A program made the translations under genes and the position numbers. From Acetobacter aceti NBRC 14818 (GTDB taxonomy: Bacteria; Pseudomonadota; Alphaproteobacteria; Acetobacterales; Acetobacteraceae): a DNA stretch of 64,000 nucleotides. The notes beneath the pieces are model-generated. The model ran no database searches. It had not been told where the DNA came from and worked only from the letters and a program-made list of their open reading frames with translations. Each line of letters begins with the position of its first letter. Positions within the stretch are counted from its first letter, which is position 1. Shown piece after piece: positions 17,952 through 26,739 of the stretch. Where the stretch lies: NCBI RefSeq assembly GCF_000193495.2, contig NZ_AP023410.1, positions 992,001 to 1,056,000 of the forward strand, written 5' to 3'.

Positions 17952-18760
17952 TGATACCTGAAGAGCTTGCGGTGCAGCAGACGCAGGCATTGATCTGTCA
18001 CGAGGCCAATCAGGCCGATCATAATGACACCTGCCATGACCTGATCGGTTTTCATGAAGCGCCGCGCTGTCCAGATGACGAAACCAAGACCGCTGTCGGA
18101 AGCAACGATTTCCGCGATGATCACATAGGTCCAGCACCAACCGAGACTTATGCGCATGCTGTCCATGAGTTGCGGCAACATGGCCGGAAGCGCCACAGGT
18201 AGAAGCGTCTCGCGTGGACGGGCACCCAGCGTGTAAGCCGTCTCGAAATATTCGTTGGGGATACGCTTCATGTCTGCAGCGATCATGAGAACGAGTTGGA
18301 AGAACGTCCCAAGCCACAGCAGAAAGATCTTGGTTGTCTCTCCCACCCCGAACCAGATGATCGCGAGTGGCACGAGCGCCGGCACCGGAAGATAACGGAT
18401 AAAGTCGATCATCGGCTCCAGTGTCGCGCCGATGATGCGATATCCGCTCATCAGGATTCCCAGTGGCACAGCCAGCAAAGCCGAAAGAAGAAAAGCCAGC
18501 CACACACGTCTGACGGACACCACCGTATTGGGCAGCATCGCGCCATCCGTGCACATCCGGATAAAGGTCTGCGCGACCTTGAGAGGCGTGGGAAGGAAGA
18601 CGGGCGCCACCACATGCAGCGACACCAGTAACTGCCAGCCTCCGAGAAAAGCCGCCGCTCCCATCACTGCAGCCAACAGTGTGGCGCTCTGTGGAATTGA
18701 TGCCCGAAAACGAAACAGGCCGTCGGGACCTTTCCGGGAAGAAGAAGTCACTGCCGTCAT
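17948..18760 (-). CDS. ABC transporter permease (SsuC/TauC type)
   Basis: A 270-residue inner-membrane permease with about six transmembrane helices. Examples are ATLLAAVMGAAAFLGGWQLL near residue 26 and a run around VPALVPLAIIWFGVG. The cytoplasmic loop AAYTLGARPRETLL-like segment (YTLGARPRETLLPVALPAML) is the EAA loop that docks to the ATPase. It overlaps the binding-protein gene at its start and the ATPase gene at its end. Transporters of this class import small charged compounds such as taurine, sulfonates, nitrate, pyrimidine precursors or, in some operons, guanidine/urea derivatives. Confidence 0.92.
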   Translation of the reverse strand: MTAVTSSSRKGPDGLFRFRASIPQSATLLAAVMGAAAFLGGWQLLVSLHVVAPVFLPTPLKVAQTFIRMCTDGAMLPNTVVSVRRVWLAFLLSALLAVPLGILMSGYRIIGATLEPMIDFIRYLPVPALVPLAIIWFGVGETTKIFLLWLGTFFQLVLMIAADMKRIPNEYFETAYTLGARPRETLLPVALPAMLPQLMDSMRISLGWCWTYVIIAEIVASDSGLGFVIWTARRFMKTDQVMAGVIMIGLIGLVTDQCLRLLHRKLFRYQ

Positions 18761-19743
18761 GGAGAAGGAATCTCGGCAATCAGGCTGCTATCGATGGAAT
18801 GCGCTGGATCGAGACGAACAGAGGCGGCTCCATTTTCGATGTTCAGCCCCATGAGAGTGACAAAAATCTCGCTAATCTTTCCCGGCTTTTCAGGCGTGCC
18901 CATATAGGCCTTTGACTGAGCCAGATCCGTGTATTCAAGACTTCCCACCACGCTTTTCTTGAAGTCATCCGGCGAAAGATCGAAGTGAGGCGCGGCGATC
19001 TTCGCGAAGTCTTCCGGATTGGATTTATAGTAGGTCACAGCCTTGTACAAAGCCGTCAGGAAACGCTTGTATTTGTCGGGATTGGCCTTCAGGTCGTCAT
19101 TGCGGGCCACGAGAACATCCACGATGTAATCAGGATAATCAGCCGACGACACCAGTTCCTTTGGATGACGGTCTGCTGAAATGCCCAGTATCTGCTGCAG
19201 GAAAGGCTGATAGGTCACAACCGCCGCGATGCTCGGATCTGCAAATACCGCCACACTGTCGGAGGTCAGGATTTCCTTCACCTTGAGATCGGCCAGAGTC
19301 ATGCCATGCTTGTGCAGTTCCATCTGCAAGAGAAGACGACCGGGAATATTGCTTTCCGAGGCAACAGTCTTGCCCTTGAGGTCACTGACGTCGTGGACGG
19401 AGCCGTCAACAATCACCCCATCCCCGCCAAGACTGCGATCGATGGAACCGATGACGATGCCCGGCGTGTTCTCGTCGCGTGGACGTCCCTGATATTCACT
19501 GAGGGTGCGCATCTCCATCTCGATGGAACCATGCGCCATGGCGGCCATGACATCGGAGCGTTCGTCGGAAAATTTCAGATCGACGGAAAGATGGGCGTCC
19601 TTGAAATATCCCAGATCCTGCGCGACCAGAACCGGAGCAAAGCCTGTCCAGACAGGCGCCATGATTCGAATTGTGTCGTCAGCATGCGCTGCTGTCGCAC
19701 AGCCAAGACCGAGAACAGCTGCAAGCACTTTGAGTGACTTCAT
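18757..19743 (-). CDS. ABC transporter substrate-binding protein (SsuA/NMT1-like)
   Basis: A 328-residue periplasmic binding protein with a Sec signal peptide, LKVLAAVLGLGCATAAHA, cleaved around residue 21. The mature part begins with APVWTGFAPVLVAQDLGYFK, the usual first lobe of this family. GKTVASESNIPGRLLLQ and VVTYQPFLQQI form later ligand-pocket regions. The ATG at 19743 is preferred over one five codons earlier because GGGG lies just before it and it gives a cleaner signal peptide. It is first in the operon, preceded by a putative promoter and palindrome. It overlaps the permease gene by four bases. Confidence 0.9.
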   Translation of the reverse strand: MKSLKVLAAVLGLGCATAAHADDTIRIMAPVWTGFAPVLVAQDLGYFKDAHLSVDLKFSDERSDVMAAMAHGSIEMEMRTLSEYQGRPRDENTPGIVIGSIDRSLGGDGVIVDGSVHDVSDLKGKTVASESNIPGRLLLQMELHKHGMTLADLKVKEILTSDSVAVFADPSIAAVVTYQPFLQQILGISADRHPKELVSSADYPDYIVDVLVARNDDLKANPDKYKRFLTALYKAVTYYKSNPEDFAKIAAPHFDLSPDDFKKSVVGSLEYTDLAQSKAYMGTPEKPGKISEIFVTLMGLNIENGAASVRLDPAHSIDSSLIAEIPSP

Positions 19744-20164
19744 CACGCACCCCATCATATCGTTACCGAAATATGTTAGGGGTGTGATGGCTTTATGGGT
19801 ATCAAAATGTTCAGAACATTATATCGATAAATCTGGATGTATTTACTTCAATACAGAGAAGCGTTCCGATTGGATGCCTGCCTGTCATCAACTGATGCAC
19901 CCGATTGATTTTCACGCGTCTTTGGACCAACACCCGTAGCGCAATCGTCTCCTCACGCAATCAAGAGGAAAGTACACTTCAGTGTCTGCTATTTAACGTG
20001 AGAAAGCTCTGCGGCGTGGCATCCACTGCGCGGACACGATGAACTGCTCTCTTATACATTTCGTCTGAGAAAAAAAATCCCACCATAATTTTCCAGGTTG
20101 GGAATTTTCTTCCCACTACCGTTTCGGACTGCTAAAAGGCCCTTCGGTAGGGAGTAAGCAAGCC
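19744..20164. other. Divergent intergenic region, importer operon / carA
   Basis: This gap of about 420 bp separates the leftward importer operon from rightward carA. The left part holds the promoter and palindrome described at 19806-19823. The right part contains inverted repeats TGGGAA/TTCCCA (20099-20115) and CCCT/AGGG just before the carA ribosome binding site. I looked for guanidine-I, -II and -III riboswitch motifs before the importer and saw none. No small ORF is convincing. Confidence 0.5.
19806..19823 (-). promoter_or_regulatory. Putative promoter -10 element overlapping a perfect palindrome
   Basis: On the minus strand a perfect TATAAT (19823-19818) lies about 75 bases upstream of the binding-protein start. 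It overlaps AATGTTCTGAACATT, a palindrome with seven-base arms (19806-19812 and 19814-19820) around one central base. I see no good -35 at 17 bases spacing, which would fit a regulated promoter. A palindrome over the -10 suggests repressor binding; whether the operon's LysR protein binds it is unknown, since the spacing is not the classic T-N11-A. Confidence 0.5.
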
Positions 20165-21577
20165 ATGTCTCTGTCTGTCGAAGCCATCATTGAACGGATC
20201 GGCGGTCCTGAAAAGATCGCGGCGCTGACTGGCGTCGGCACTGAAGCCGTACGCAAATGGCGTCAGGCGCGTACGATTCCCCCGAAACACTGGCCTGTTG
20301 TGGCCCGGGCTGCTGGCATTTCGCTTGATGAGCTTCAGCCAGAATCCACTCCCTCTTTTCCCGAGTCCCCTAACCGGAAACCGAACATGTCCGAACAGCG
20401 TGCAAGCTCCGCCACTGATGTTCCGGAGGGAGCGACAGCCGCCCTCGTCCTCGCCGATGGCACGGTGTTCTGGGGAATCGGCTTTGGCGCCGCACCGACC
20501 GACGAAGCGATCGGTGAAATCTGCTTCTCCACCGGCATGACCGGTTATCAGGAAACCCTGACCGATCCTTCCTTCGCCGGACAGATCATCACCTTCACCT
20601 TCCCGCACATCGGCAATGTCGGCACGAACAGCGAGGACGACGAAGCCCTTCGCGTTGCCGCACGCGGTCTTGTCGTGAAGCAGGACCTGACGGAGCCGGC
20701 CAACTGGCGCTCAACGGAAAGCCTCGATGCCTGGCTGAAAGAGCGCAATGTCCCCGGTATCTGCGGTGTGGATACCCGCGCGCTGACCCTTCGCATCCGT
20801 GATGGCGGTCCGCAGACTGCCGTTCTTGTGCCTGTCAGCAACGGTCAGATCGACCTCGACGCCGCCAAGGCAAAAGCGGTCGCGTGGCCGGGTCTGGAAG
20901 GCATGGACCTTGCCAAGACCGTGACGTGCGACAAGCCCTACACATGGTCCGAAGGCGTGTGGAACTGGCCGTCCGGCACCAAACCGCTGCCCGCCAAGCG
21001 TCGTAAGGTCGTCGCAGTCGATTACGGCGCGAAGCGGAACATTCTCCGCTGCCTGACAACCGCAGGCTGTGATGTCACCGTTGTGCCAGCGACGACCTCC
21101 GCCGAAGAAATTCTGGCGCTCAAGCCGGAAGGCGTATTCCTCTCCAATGGCCCCGGTGATCCGGCAGCCACGGCTCCCTACGCCGTTCCCGCTATTCGTG
21201 GCGTTCTGGATGCGGGCATTCCCGTGTTCGGCATCTGCCTTGGCCACCAGCTTCTCGCTCAGGCGCTTGGGGCCAAGACCTATAAGCTGGCGCAGGGCCA
21301 TCGTGGCGCGAACCAGCCCGTGAAGGATATTGAGACCGGCAAGGTCGAGATCACTAGCCAGAACCATGGTTTCGCCGTCGATGAGAAATCGCTGCCGAAC
21401 GATGTGAAGGTCACGCATATCAGCCTCTTCGACAAGTCTAACGAAGGCATCGCCTCGACCACGCTTCCTGCCTTCTCGGTGCAGTATCACCCGGAAGCCA
21501 GCCCCGGTCCGTCCGACAGCTTCTATCTGTTTGAACGGTTCGTGGCGCTGATTGATAAACACGGAAAGGCCGCCTGA
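20165..21577 (+). CDS. carA: Carbamoyl-phosphate synthase small subunit with N-terminal helix-turn-helix extension
   Basis: The glutaminase subunit that supplies ammonia to CarB for arginine and pyrimidine synthesis. Residues from about 90 match CarA from ALVLADGTVFWGIGFGA on. The class I glutamine amidotransferase triad is Cys358 in FGICLGHQ plus His442 and Glu444 in VQYHPEA. The first 74 residues are not part of CarA. They form a YdaS/Cro-like helix-turn-helix (GGPEKIAALTGVGTEAVRKW, then IPPKHWPVVARAAGISLDEL). The upstream ATG has GGGAG about ten bases before it. An internal ATG at 20387, with a weaker GGAAA site, would give a normal 396-residue CarA, so both forms may be made. Confidence 0.92.
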   Translation: MSLSVEAIIERIGGPEKIAALTGVGTEAVRKWRQARTIPPKHWPVVARAAGISLDELQPESTPSFPESPNRKPNMSEQRASSATDVPEGATAALVLADGTVFWGIGFGAAPTDEAIGEICFSTGMTGYQETLTDPSFAGQIITFTFPHIGNVGTNSEDDEALRVAARGLVVKQDLTEPANWRSTESLDAWLKERNVPGICGVDTRALTLRIRDGGPQTAVLVPVSNGQIDLDAAKAKAVAWPGLEGMDLAKTVTCDKPYTWSEGVWNWPSGTKPLPAKRRKVVAVDYGAKRNILRCLTTAGCDVTVVPATTSAEEILALKPEGVFLSNGPGDPAATAPYAVPAIRGVLDAGIPVFGICLGHQLLAQALGAKTYKLAQGHRGANQPVKDIETGKVEITSQNHGFAVDEKSLPNDVKVTHISLFDKSNEGIASTTLPAFSVQYHPEASPGPSDSFYLFERFVALIDKHGKAA

Positions 21578-21587
21578 GCCTTCCCGC

Positions 21588-22793
21588 ATGGATCCTGTTC
21601 GTAACCCCTACGTTCCCGGAGCAGGCGCGTCCCCTCCCGAGCTTGCCGGGCGGGAAGACCTGTTCACACAGGCCGGAATCGTGTTGCAGCGTGCGCTTGC
21701 CGGTAAAAGTGCGCGGAGCTTCATCGCGACCGGCCTGCGGGGCGTGGGCAAGACGGTTGTTCTGGCGCGCGTCGAACAGCTCGCGAAAAGCGCCGGGTAT
21801 CTGACCTGTTTTGTCGAAGCAGAGGAAGAAAAACCGCTTGGCGTAACGCTGGCTCCTCACCTGCGCCGGATGATGCTGGAACTCGATCGTCTGGGTGCCG
21901 TCACAGAACAGGTCAAACGTGGCCTGCGTGTTCTGAAAAGTTTCGCCAGTGGCCTGCGTATCCAGTCCGTGCTTGGTTTCAGCATTACACTGGATGTAGA
22001 GCCTGAGCACGGAACGGCCGATACGGGTGATCTGACAATCGATCTGCCCGACATGCTTTCCGCCCTCGGTCAGGCGGCGCAGTCCCGCCATACCGGCGTG
22101 GCGCTGTTCATCGACGAGATACAGAACCTGTCCGAGGCCGATCTGTCGGCGCTCATCATGGCGATGCATCGTGTCATGCGTGAAGGTCTGCCGATCGTAC
22201 TGGTTGGAGCGGGCCTGCCGCATCTGGTCTCATTGATCGGACAGGCCAAATCCTATGCCGAGCGCCTGTTCGAGTTTCCGGTTCTCGGACCGCTGTCACC
22301 GACCGAATGTGCAGATGCGCTCCGTACGCCAGCGGCACGGGAAAACGTGGACTTCACACCGGAAGCCGTCGCGGAAGTCGTGCGCATTACTCGTGGTTAT
22401 CCCTACTTTCTTCAGGAATGGGCTTACCATGCGTGGAACGTGGCGCATGGCGATCACATCCTCAAAGGCGATATCGATGTGGCGACCGAAGTGTCGCTCA
22501 CCTCGCTGGATGGGGGCTTCTTCCGGATGCGTTATGCGCGTCTGACACCCCGTGAACGGGAATATTGTCAGGCTATGGCGGAGTTGGGCGAAGGCTCGCA
22601 CCGCTCCGGCGAAATCGCCGAACATATGGGCTCGCGCACGCAGGCCGTAGCCCCTGTGCGCGCAACGCTGATCCGCAAGGGCATGGTCTACAGTCCGGCT
22701 CATGGCGAGACGGCGTTCACCGTTCCCCTGTTTGAAAACTATCTTCACCGTATTCGGACCATGGGCACCGACCCGGCCGACTCAGACGACTGA
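21588..22793 (+). CDS. P-loop (AAA/archaeal-ATPase-like) ATP-binding protein between carA and carB
   Basis: A 401-residue ATPase with Walker A GLRGVGKTVVL near residue 50 and Walker B VALFIDEIQN near residue 180. A sensor-like PIVLVGAGLPHL segment and GYPYFLQEWAYHAWN follow, as in archaeal-type STAND/AAA ATPases. The C-terminal 90 residues look like a winged helix (LTPREREYCQAMAELGEG, then HRSGEIAEHMG). The ATG at 21588 lies ten bases after the carA stop; an in-frame TTG at 21552 would overlap carA. It ends 15 bases before carB, so it is embedded in the carAB transcript. Its role is unknown; it is not a known subunit of carbamoyl-phosphate synthase. Confidence 0.8.
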   Translation: MDPVRNPYVPGAGASPPELAGREDLFTQAGIVLQRALAGKSARSFIATGLRGVGKTVVLARVEQLAKSAGYLTCFVEAEEEKPLGVTLAPHLRRMMLELDRLGAVTEQVKRGLRVLKSFASGLRIQSVLGFSITLDVEPEHGTADTGDLTIDLPDMLSALGQAAQSRHTGVALFIDEIQNLSEADLSALIMAMHRVMREGLPIVLVGAGLPHLVSLIGQAKSYAERLFEFPVLGPLSPTECADALRTPAARENVDFTPEAVAEVVRITRGYPYFLQEWAYHAWNVAHGDHILKGDIDVATEVSLTSLDGGFFRMRYARLTPREREYCQAMAELGEGSHRSGEIAEHMGSRTQAVAPVRATLIRKGMVYSPAHGETAFTVPLFENYLHRIRTMGTDPADSDD

Positions 22794-22808
22794 CCAAAAG
22801 GACTGATC

Positions 22809-25800
22809 ATGCCCAAACGGACAGATATCCGCTCTATCCTGATCATCGGCGCTGGTCCGATTGTTATCGGTCAGGCCTGTGAGTTCGACTATTCGGGCGC
22901 GCAGGCGTGCAAAGCGCTACGCGAGGAAGGCTACCGCGTCATCCTGCTGAACTCGAACCCGGCGACGATCATGACCGATCCGGGTCTGGCGGATGCGACC
23001 TATATCGAGCCGATCACGCCGGAGTTCGTGGAGCGGATCATCCTCAAGGAAAAGCCGGACGCAATCCTGCCGACGATGGGCGGCCAGACTGCGCTGAACG
23101 CGGCGATGGCGCTGGATGCTTCCGGCTTTCTCGTGAAGCACAATGTGGAACTGATCGGCGCGAAGGCCGATGTGATCGACCGCGCCGAAGACCGGCAGAA
23201 GTTCCGTGAGGCGATGGACGCCATCGGCATCGAAAGCCCGAAGAGCTTCATCGCGCATACGCTGGAAGAAGCCCGTGACGCGCTGAAGAATGTCGGGCTT
23301 CCGGCCATCATCCGCCCGTCCTTCACCATGGGCGGCGCAGGTGGCGGCATTGCCTACAACAAGGAAGAGTTCGACCAGATCGTCACGGGTGGCCTCGACG
23401 CCTCTCCAACAACGGAAGTGCTGGTTGAGGAGTCCGTGCTCGGCTGGAAAGAGTTCGAGATGGAAGTTGTCCGCGACAAGGCGGACAACTGCATCATCGT
23501 CTGCTCAATCGAGAACATCGACCCGATGGGTGTGCATACGGGTGACTCAATCACCGTCGCTCCGGCCCTGACGCTGACCGACAAGGAATATCAGCGGATG
23601 CGCGACGCCTCGATTGCCTGTCTGCGGGCAATCGGCGTCGAGACGGGCGGCTCGAACGTGCAGTTCGGTGTGAACCCGAAGGATGGCCGCATGGTGGTCA
23701 TCGAAATGAACCCGCGTGTGTCGCGCTCCTCGGCGCTGGCCTCCAAGGCGACAGGCTTCCCGATCGCCAAGATCGCCGCGAAGCTGGCAGTTGGCTACAC
23801 GCTGGACGAGCTGACCAACGACATCACGGGTTCGACCCCGGCCTCCTTCGAGCCGACCATCGACTATGTCGTTGTGAAGATCCCCCGGTTCACGTTCGAG
23901 AAATTCCCCGGCACCCCTGCCCTGCTCTCCACCTCCATGAAGTCGGTTGGCGAGGCGATGGCCATCGGTCGTTCCTTCCCGGAAGCACTCCAGAAGGGTC
24001 TGCGCTCCATGGAGACCGGCCTCGTCGGTCTCGATCCGGTCGAGGCTCCCGGCGACGGTGGTGTGGATGCGTTCCGCGCCGAGCTGTCTCAGCCACGCCC
24101 CGAGCGTATCCTGATGGCGGCGCAGGCGCTCCGTGCAGGATTCTCGGTGGATGAGATTGCAGCGGCGTGCAAGTTCGAGCCGTGGTTCCTGCGTGAGCTT
24201 GAGAAAATCGTTCAGGCGGAAAAAGAAGTGCTCGACAAGGGGCTGCCGGAAGATGCGCAGGGTCTGCGTCGTCTGAAGGCCATGGGCTTCTCGGACGTGC
24301 AGCTTGCCCGTCTGTCCGGCACGCAGGCAAAGGAAGTGACCGCCCTGCGTGAGAAGGCTGGCGTGAAGCCTGTCTACAAGCGCATCGATACCTGCGCTGG
24401 CGAGTTCGCTTCCGCCACGCCCTATATGTATTCGACGTATGAAAACCGCTTCGGCCAGCCGGTCTGCGAGTCCGATCCGACATCACGCAAGAAGGTGGTG
24501 ATCCTCGGCGGCGGTCCGAACCGGATCGGTCAGGGCATCGAATTCGATTATTGCTGCGTCCATGCCGCCTACGCCCTGCGTGAAGCCGGTCTTGAGACGA
24601 TCATGGTCAACTGCAACCCGGAGACGGTTTCCACCGACTATGACACCTCCGACCGCCTGTATTTCGAGCCGCTGACCGGTGAGGACGTCGTCGCCCTGAT
24701 CCGTCGTGAGCAGGAGACGGGCGAGGTTCTGGGTTGCATCGTGCAGTATGGCGGTCAGACGCCACTGAAGCTATCACGCGCTCTGGAAGAAGCGGGCATT
24801 CCGCTGCTCGGCACGCCTGCTGATGCGATTGACCGCGCCGAGGATCGCGAGCGCTTTCAGGCGCTACTCCGCAAGCTCGGCCTGCGTCAGCCCGCCAACG
24901 GCATCGCCCGCTCCCCTGCCGAGGCTGAGGATATCGCCGAGCAGATCGGTTATCCGGTCGTTGTGCGTCCGTCCTACGTTCTCGGCGGTCGCGCGATGGA
25001 GATCGTTTATGACCGCGCCAGCCTCCAGCGTTACATGAAGGTGGCGTTGCAGCTGGCCGGTGCGGAAGTGGCGAACGGTCCGGTTCTGATCGACCACTAT
25101 CTGAACGACGCCATTGAAGCTGACGTGGACTGCATTGCCGACGGCAACGAAGTCTATGTCGCAGGCGTCATGGAGCACATCGAGGAAGCCGGCATCCATT
25201 CGGGTGACAGCGCCTGCGCTCTGCCACCCTACACGCTCTCCCCGGCCATCGTGACGGAGTTGAAAGCGCAGACCGAGGCGATGGCCCGTGAACTGGGCAT
25301 CGTCGGTCTGATGAACGTGCAGTATGCGATCAAGGGGCAGGACATTTTTGTTCTGGAAGTGAACCCCCGTGCGTCTCGCACCGTGCCGTTCGTGGCGAAG
25401 GCGACTGGCGTTCCGGTGGCGAAGATCGGTGCCCGCGTGATGGCTGGTGCCAAGCTGTCCGAGTTCACGCTAGATGACCGGGCCGTGGTTCCGCATGTCG
25501 CCGTGAAGGAAGCCGTCTTTCCGTTCCATCGCTTCCAGGACGTGGACACGATCCTTGGCCCTGAAATGCGCTCCACCGGTGAAGTCATGGGTCTCGACAC
25601 GTCGTTCGAGCGAGCTTTCGCCAAGTCGCAGCTGGCCGCTGGCGTGAAGCTGCCGATGTCCGGCGCAATATTCCTGTCGGTGCGTGACGGTGACAAGGCG
25701 CATTTGCCGCGTCTGGGACGGATGCTGGCCGACATGGGTTTCACCATTCTGGCGACACGCGGCACGGCGAAGTGCCTGAGTGATGCGGGAATTGAAGTGA

Positions 25801-26063
25801 AGATCGTCAACAAGGTGCTGGAAGGTCGTCCGCATTGCGTGGACGCCATCCGCTCCGGCGAAGTCCAGATGGTCATCAATACGGTGCAGGGCGGTCAGTC
25901 CGTGAAGGACAGCTATGACATCCGTCGCTCGGCCCTGACGATGGGCGTGCCGAACTTCACCACAATGGCCGGAGCGCGTGCTGCAATCCATGCGATTGCA
26001 GCGATGCGCGAGGGTCCGCTTGAAGTTGCGCCGCTTCAGTCCTACTTTAATGGATCGTTCTAA
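22809..26063 (+). CDS. carB: Carbamoyl-phosphate synthase large subunit
   Basis: A 1084-residue protein made of two homologous ATP-grasp halves and a C-terminal MGS-like allosteric domain. It combines bicarbonate, ammonia and two ATP into carbamoyl phosphate. The first half begins [20 protein letters not shown] and the second [20 protein letters not shown], the expected internal duplication. [18 protein letters not shown] and [18 protein letters not shown] are the paired metal/ATP sites. The last 140 residues ([19 protein letters not shown]) form the regulatory domain. AAGGA lies seven bases before the ATG. It follows the ATPase gene by 15 bp. Confidence 0.97.
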   Translation: MPKRTDIRSILIIGAGPIVIGQACEFDYSGAQACKALREEGYRVILLNSNPATIMTDPGLADATYIEPITPEFVERIILKEKPDAILPTMGGQTALNAAMALDASGFLVKHNVELIGAKADVIDRAEDRQKFREAMDAIGIESPKSFIAHTLEEARDALKNVGLPAIIRPSFTMGGAGGGIAYNKEEFDQIVTGGLDASPTTEVLVEESVLGWKEFEMEVVRDKADNCIIVCSIENIDPMGVHTGDSITVAPALTLTDKEYQRMRDASIACLRAIGVETGGSNVQFGVNPKDGRMVVIEMNPRVSRSSALASKATGFPIAKIAAKLAVGYTLDELTNDITGSTPASFEPTIDYVVVKIPRFTFEKFPGTPALLSTSMKSVGEAMAIGRSFPEALQKGLRSMETGLVGLDPVEAPGDGGVDAFRAELSQPRPERILMAAQALRAGFSVDEIAAACKFEPWFLRELEKIVQAEKEVLDKGLPEDAQGLRRLKAMGFSDVQLARLSGTQAKEVTALREKAGVKPVYKRIDTCAGEFASATPYMYSTYENRFGQPVCESDPTSRKKVVILGGGPNRIGQGIEFDYCCVHAAYALREAGLETIMVNCNPETVSTDYDTSDRLYFEPLTGEDVVALIRREQETGEVLGCIVQYGGQTPLKLSRALEEAGIPLLGTPADAIDRAEDRERFQALLRKLGLRQPANGIARSPAEAEDIAEQIGYPVVVRPSYVLGGRAMEIVYDRASLQRYMKVALQLAGAEVANGPVLIDHYLNDAIEADVDCIADGNEVYVAGVMEHIEEAGIHSGDSACALPPYTLSPAIVTELKAQTEAMARELGIVGLMNVQYAIKGQDIFVLEVNPRASRTVPFVAKATGVPVAKIGARVMAGAKLSEFTLDDRAVVPHVAVKEAVFPFHRFQDVDTILGPEMRSTGEVMGLDTSFERAFAKSQLAAGVKLPMSGAIFLSVRDGDKAHLPRLGRMLADMGFTILATRGTAKCLSDAGIEVKIVNKVLEGRPHCVDAIRSGEVQMVINTVQGGQSVKDSYDIRRSALTMGVPNFTTMAGARAAIHAIAAMREGPLEVAPLQSYFNGSF

Positions 26064-26071
26064 GGAGGGGT

Positions 26072-26128
26072 GGGCGTTTCTGGAAACGTCCCTCATCCGC
26101 CTCCGGTATGTTTACCGTTCTGAAACGG
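26072..26128 (+). other. Hairpins downstream of carB
   Basis: GGGCGTTTC (26072-26080) can pair with GAAACGTCC (26083-26091) with one wobble pair. A second small stem, ACCGTT/AACGGT, follows shortly after. Neither has a T-run, so they are weak terminators at best and may be processing signals between carB and greA. Confidence 0.3.
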
Positions 26129-26251
26129 TCTGATGTAAGGCTCACGTCTTTCAGAAGATCGTGAGGGAATATCCCTCTTCACCCTGGGCTGGACTGGCGT
26201 TCATGCTGGTCTGGTCTTCTTTTTGTGTTCCGCTTTCCGAGGATTGGCACC

Positions 26252-26725
26252 TTGCAGAAAACCCCGATGACCGCGTCCGGCCTGCAGCGACTTGAGGACG
26301 AACTCCGTCATCTCAAGTCTGAGGAACGTCCCGCCGTTATTCGTGCAATCGCTGAAGCACGTGAGCATGGTGATCTCTCGGAAAACGCGGAATACCATGC
26401 CGCCCGCGAGCGCCAGTCCTTTATTGAAGGGCGCGTGCTGGAGCTTGAAGAGATCGTCTCGACAGCCGAGGTGATCGATCCTTCCAAGCTGTCCGGCGAT
26501 CAGGTCAAGTTCGGCGCCCGCGTCACCCTGATTGACGAGGAAACCGAGAAGGAAGTGCGCTACCAGATCGTCGGTGTGTATGAGGCCGACATCAAGCAGG
26601 GCCTTCTCTCCATCTCCTCCCCGCTGGCAAAGTCCCTCATCGGCAAATCGCTGGGCGATACGGTTTCCGTGCCTGCACCGGGCGGTGACCGGAGCTATGA
26701 AATCACCTCCGTCGTTTACGCCTGA
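26252..26725 (+). CDS. greA: Transcription elongation factor GreA (TTG start)
   Basis: Rescues backtracked RNA polymerase by stimulating transcript cleavage. The N-terminal coiled coil carries [17 protein letters not shown] and the tip motif [19 protein letters not shown] with its acidic residues. The C-terminal domain contains [20 protein letters not shown]. The protein starts [11 protein letters not shown], so the start codon is TTG at 26252, with GAGGA eight bases upstream. The resulting 157 residues are the family's normal length. A GTG at 26225 is open but would add an unusual leader. It lies between carB and ilvA, a common alphaproteobacterial order. Confidence 0.95.
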   Translation: MQKTPMTASGLQRLEDELRHLKSEERPAVIRAIAEAREHGDLSENAEYHAARERQSFIEGRVLELEEIVSTAEVIDPSKLSGDQVKFGARVTLIDEETEKEVRYQIVGVYEADIKQGLLSISSPLAKSLIGKSLGDTVSVPAPGGDRSYEITSVVYA

Positions 26726-26739
26726 AGAAAGCTGCCCGC

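Noticed and set aside
17952-18779. Extension of the ABC ATPase frame through the permease gene, suggesting a fusion
   Set aside because: The permease gene in another frame has all family features and the ATPase has its own start overlapping the permease stop.
19744-19940. Possible guanidine riboswitch before the importer operon
   Set aside because: I looked for the conserved guanidine-I core and the paired ACGR-loop hairpins of guanidine-II on the minus strand and found neither; a covariance-model search would settle it.
20711-21589. 292-codon open frame on the minus strand opposite carA
   Set aside because: Lies wholly inside conserved carA coding sequence and has no motif.
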